64,000 bases of DNA from Paenarthrobacter ureafaciens. GTDB lineage: Bacteria; Actinomycetota; Actinomycetes; Actinomycetales; Micrococcaceae. Location of the stretch: NCBI RefSeq assembly GCF_004028095.1, contig NZ_SBHM01000007.1, positions 2,542,001-2,606,000 on the forward strand, written 5' to 3'. Positions 62,587-64,000 of the stretch are shown here, piece by piece; positions within the stretch are counted from its first letter, which is position 1; each line of letters begins with the position of its first letter. The position numbers and the translations under genes were made by a program. Below the pieces are notes generated by a model that worked only from the letters and a program-made list of their open reading frames with translations, was not told where the DNA came from and ran no database searches.

Positions 62587-63513
62587 GTGGACGAAGAACG
62601 CAGCACCCCTGTTGAGAACCCCTTGGATGACGAATTTTCCGCAGGGGAAACCGTGCAGTCTCCGGAGCGGGGCACCCCCGGTATTGGCAGGATCGTCCTG
62701 GCCGCCACACCGATCGGAAATGTGGGCGACGCATCCTCGCGGCTGATCGAGCTCCTGGGCACATCGGACATCATCGCTGCGGAGGACACCCGCCGGCTCC
62801 ATCGCCTGGTCCAGGCCCTTGGCGTTGAGGTATCCGGCCGCGTGATCAGCTACCACGAGCACAATGAGGTGGCCAAGACCGGCGAACTCCTGGACCAGGT
62901 GCGCGAGGGCAAGAGCATCCTCATGGTCAGTGACGCGGGCATGCCGGCGGTTTCCGACCCCGGCTTCCGTCTGGTCGAAGGCGCTGTTGCCGCGGGCCTG
63001 ACCGTCACCGCTGTTCCCGGCCCCTCGGCTGTGCTGACTGCCCTGGCGTTGTCCGGCCTCCCGACAGACCGCTTCTGTTTTGAAGGCTTCCTGCCCCGAA
63101 AACCCGGGGAGCGGAATTCCCGGCTGGGCGAGCTGGCCGACGAACGCCGCACCATGGTGTTCTTCGAGGCCCCGCACCGGCTCGAAGTGATGTTGCGTGC
63201 CCTCCACGAGCGGTTTGGCCCGGAGCGGCGTGGAGCGGTGTGCCGTGAACTGACAAAAACCTACGAGGAAGTCATCCGCGGGTCCTTGCGCGAACTCCTG
63301 GAATGGGCCGAGAACAACGAGGTCCGTGGGGAAATTGCCGTTGTGGTGGGCGGTGCACCTGAACAGGCGCCCGGAAAACCGGAAGACCACGTGGCGGCTG
63401 TCAATGAGCTGGTAACCCAAGGCATCCGCCTGAAAGAGGCCGTGGCCGCAGTTGCCGAAGACGCACGCATCAGCAAGCGCGAACTCTACGCGGCGGTCCT
63501 CGCGGCGCGCTAG
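62587..63513 (+). CDS. rsmI: 16S rRNA (cytidine-2'-O) methyltransferase
   Basis: SAM-dependent methyltransferase that modifies C1402 of 16S rRNA, 308 residues. It has GRIVLAATPIGNVGDASSRL, AAEDTRRLHRL, MVSDAGMPAVSDPGFRLV, VPGPSAVLTALALSG and RELTKTYEEVIRG, the RsmI signature set. An acidic extension of about 30 residues precedes the domain. The start is GTG 62587. Confidence 0.95.
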   Translation: MDEERSTPVENPLDDEFSAGETVQSPERGTPGIGRIVLAATPIGNVGDASSRLIELLGTSDIIAAEDTRRLHRLVQALGVEVSGRVISYHEHNEVAKTGELLDQVREGKSILMVSDAGMPAVSDPGFRLVEGAVAAGLTVTAVPGPSAVLTALALSGLPTDRFCFEGFLPRKPGERNSRLGELADERRTMVFFEAPHRLEVMLRALHERFGPERRGAVCRELTKTYEEVIRGSLRELLEWAENNEVRGEIAVVVGGAPEQAPGKPEDHVAAVNELVTQGIRLKEAVAAVAEDARISKRELYAAVLAAR

Positions 63514-63520
63514 GAAGTGC

Positions 63521-63534
63521 TGTGCAGCTGCACA
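63521..63534. promoter_or_regulatory. Candidate operator upstream of the aldehyde dehydrogenase gene
   Basis: TGTGCAGCTGCACA is a perfect 14-bp palindrome, 139 nt upstream of the ATG at 63674. A related imperfect site, GTGCAGTGCGCAC, follows at 63549-63561. The pair lies close after rsmI in a 160-bp gap. A regulator is not identifiable. Confidence 0.4.
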
Positions 63535-63673
63535 ATTACGGGGGCGCCGTGCAGTGCGCACAGGCGTAGACACTCCTTCCGGCCGGGCAGTACCGTGGCA
63601 GTAATTCAAGCCACTTCTGGCAAGGAACCCTAGTGGTGCAACACTCCAAAGCACCCAAGACGAAGGAGTCGCC

Positions 63674-64000
63674 ATGACTGTCACGGTTGAACGCGAAAGC
63701 GAACTGCTGGCTTCCGTCCCTACTGGCCTGCTGATCAACGGTCAGTGGCGCCCCGCGGGATCCGGAAAGACCTTTGATGTTGAGGACCCTGCCACGGGCA
63801 AGGTGCTGCTCAGCATCTCCGACGCCGGTCCGGAAGACGGCGCCGCTGCCCTGGACGCAGCTGCTGCTGCCCAGGCCGACTGGGCCCGCACGGCACCGCG
63901 CGAACGCGGCGAAATCCTGCGCCGGGCGTTCGACATGGTGACCGAGCGCGCCGAAGACTTCGCACTGCTGATGACCCTCGAAATGGGCAAGCCCCTGGCC
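63674..64000 (+). CDS. gabD: Succinate-semialdehyde / aldehyde dehydrogenase, 3'-truncated by the window edge
   Basis: N-terminal 109 residues of an NAD(P)-dependent aldehyde dehydrogenase; the remaining ~350 residues are outside the window. LLINGQWRPAGSGKTFDVED, DPATGKVLLSISDAG, RTAPRERGEILRRAFDMV and FALLMTLEMGKPLA are typical of the succinate-semialdehyde dehydrogenase (GabD) branch. It would oxidise succinate semialdehyde in GABA breakdown. GAAGGAG lies 7 nt before the ATG. The catalytic Cys and Glu are not in view, so the specificity is inferred. Confidence 0.85.
   Translation, partial: MTVTVERESELLASVPTGLLINGQWRPAGSGKTFDVEDPATGKVLLSISDAGPEDGAAALDAAAAAQADWARTAPRERGEILRRAFDMVTERAEDFALLMTLEMGKPLA

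Overview
The window looks like chromosomal core sequence from a high-GC actinobacterium of the Micrococcaceae, most likely Arthrobacter or Paenarthrobacter. Evidence: GC-rich codon use with many GTG/TTG starts, a WhiB protein, a mycothiol S-conjugate amidase, DUF501/DUF3499/DUF4245/DUF4307/DUF5719 family proteins, a FemAB bridge enzyme, and several gene orders shared with Mycobacterium tuberculosis (eno to ppx2 = Rv1023-Rv1026; greA to the Z-prenyl synthase = Rv1080c-Rv1086; phoH2, fum, glpX, DUF4245 = Rv1095-Rv1100; pmt/rsmI = Rv1002c/Rv1003). There is no rRNA, prophage, insertion sequence, CRISPR array or clear genomic island.

Layout. 1-6.6 kb: the 3' part of eno, then a divisome FtsB/DivIC-like protein, DUF501, an exopolyphosphatase and a mycosin-like membrane-anchored subtilase, then a type II NADH dehydrogenase behind a near-consensus Rex operator. 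6.7-7.8 kb: an ACT-GNAT fusion gene broken by one base in a G run, and tRNA-Leu(UAA). 7.9-14.6 kb: a branched-chain amino acid ABC system, with livK on the plus strand and livHMGF on the minus strand. Both have a Crp/GlxR-type site at nearly the same distance from their start codons, and LivH carries an extra secreted beta-domain. 14.8-20.5 kb: a Bax-inhibitor-like membrane protein, a thiolase and the Leloir genes galK, galT and an aldose 1-epimerase. 20.6-30 kb: an AI-2E family transporter, threonine deaminase, a rhomboid protease, greA, mca, a DUF255 thioredoxin, TrhA and a cis-prenyl transferase. 30-38 kb: phoH2 with a structured leader, a GNAT, a prepilin peptidase, fumC, carbonic anhydrase and glpX. 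38-45.4 kb: purK-purE-LCP-manA-femAB, which reads as one wall/purine operon, then gtrA and a TIGR03089 protein. 45.6-52.7 kb: whiB, a 1111-residue membrane glycosyltransferase, DUF5719, a metallopeptidase homologue without its zinc motif, DUF3499 and Trm112. 52.7-64 kb: ahcY, an L,D-transpeptidase, RDD and SpoIIM membrane proteins, a TIGR01906 protein, an acyl-CoA ligase, protein O-mannosyltransferase, rsmI and the start of a succinate-semialdehyde dehydrogenase.

Much of the window serves envelope building: LCP ligase, ManA, FemAB, GtrA, a membrane GT2, PMT, L,D-transpeptidase, prenyl synthase and a divisome protein. Central metabolism (enolase, fumarase, FBPase, Leloir pathway) and redox homeostasis (ndh/Rex, mycothiol amidase) account for much of the rest.

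The most unusual non-coding feature is a pair of related structured repeats at 31751-31827 and 38049-38130. Both have a perfect 12-15 bp stem and a 52-53 nt loop with shared sequence blocks. Both start 27 nt after the stop codon of the upstream gene and lie between convergent genes. They may belong to an undescribed repeat or 3'-end RNA family. Other points of interest are the LivH fusion, the paired liv operators, the short-armed tRNA-Leu, the phoH leader, and two sets of short tandem repeats upstream of uppS and gtrA.
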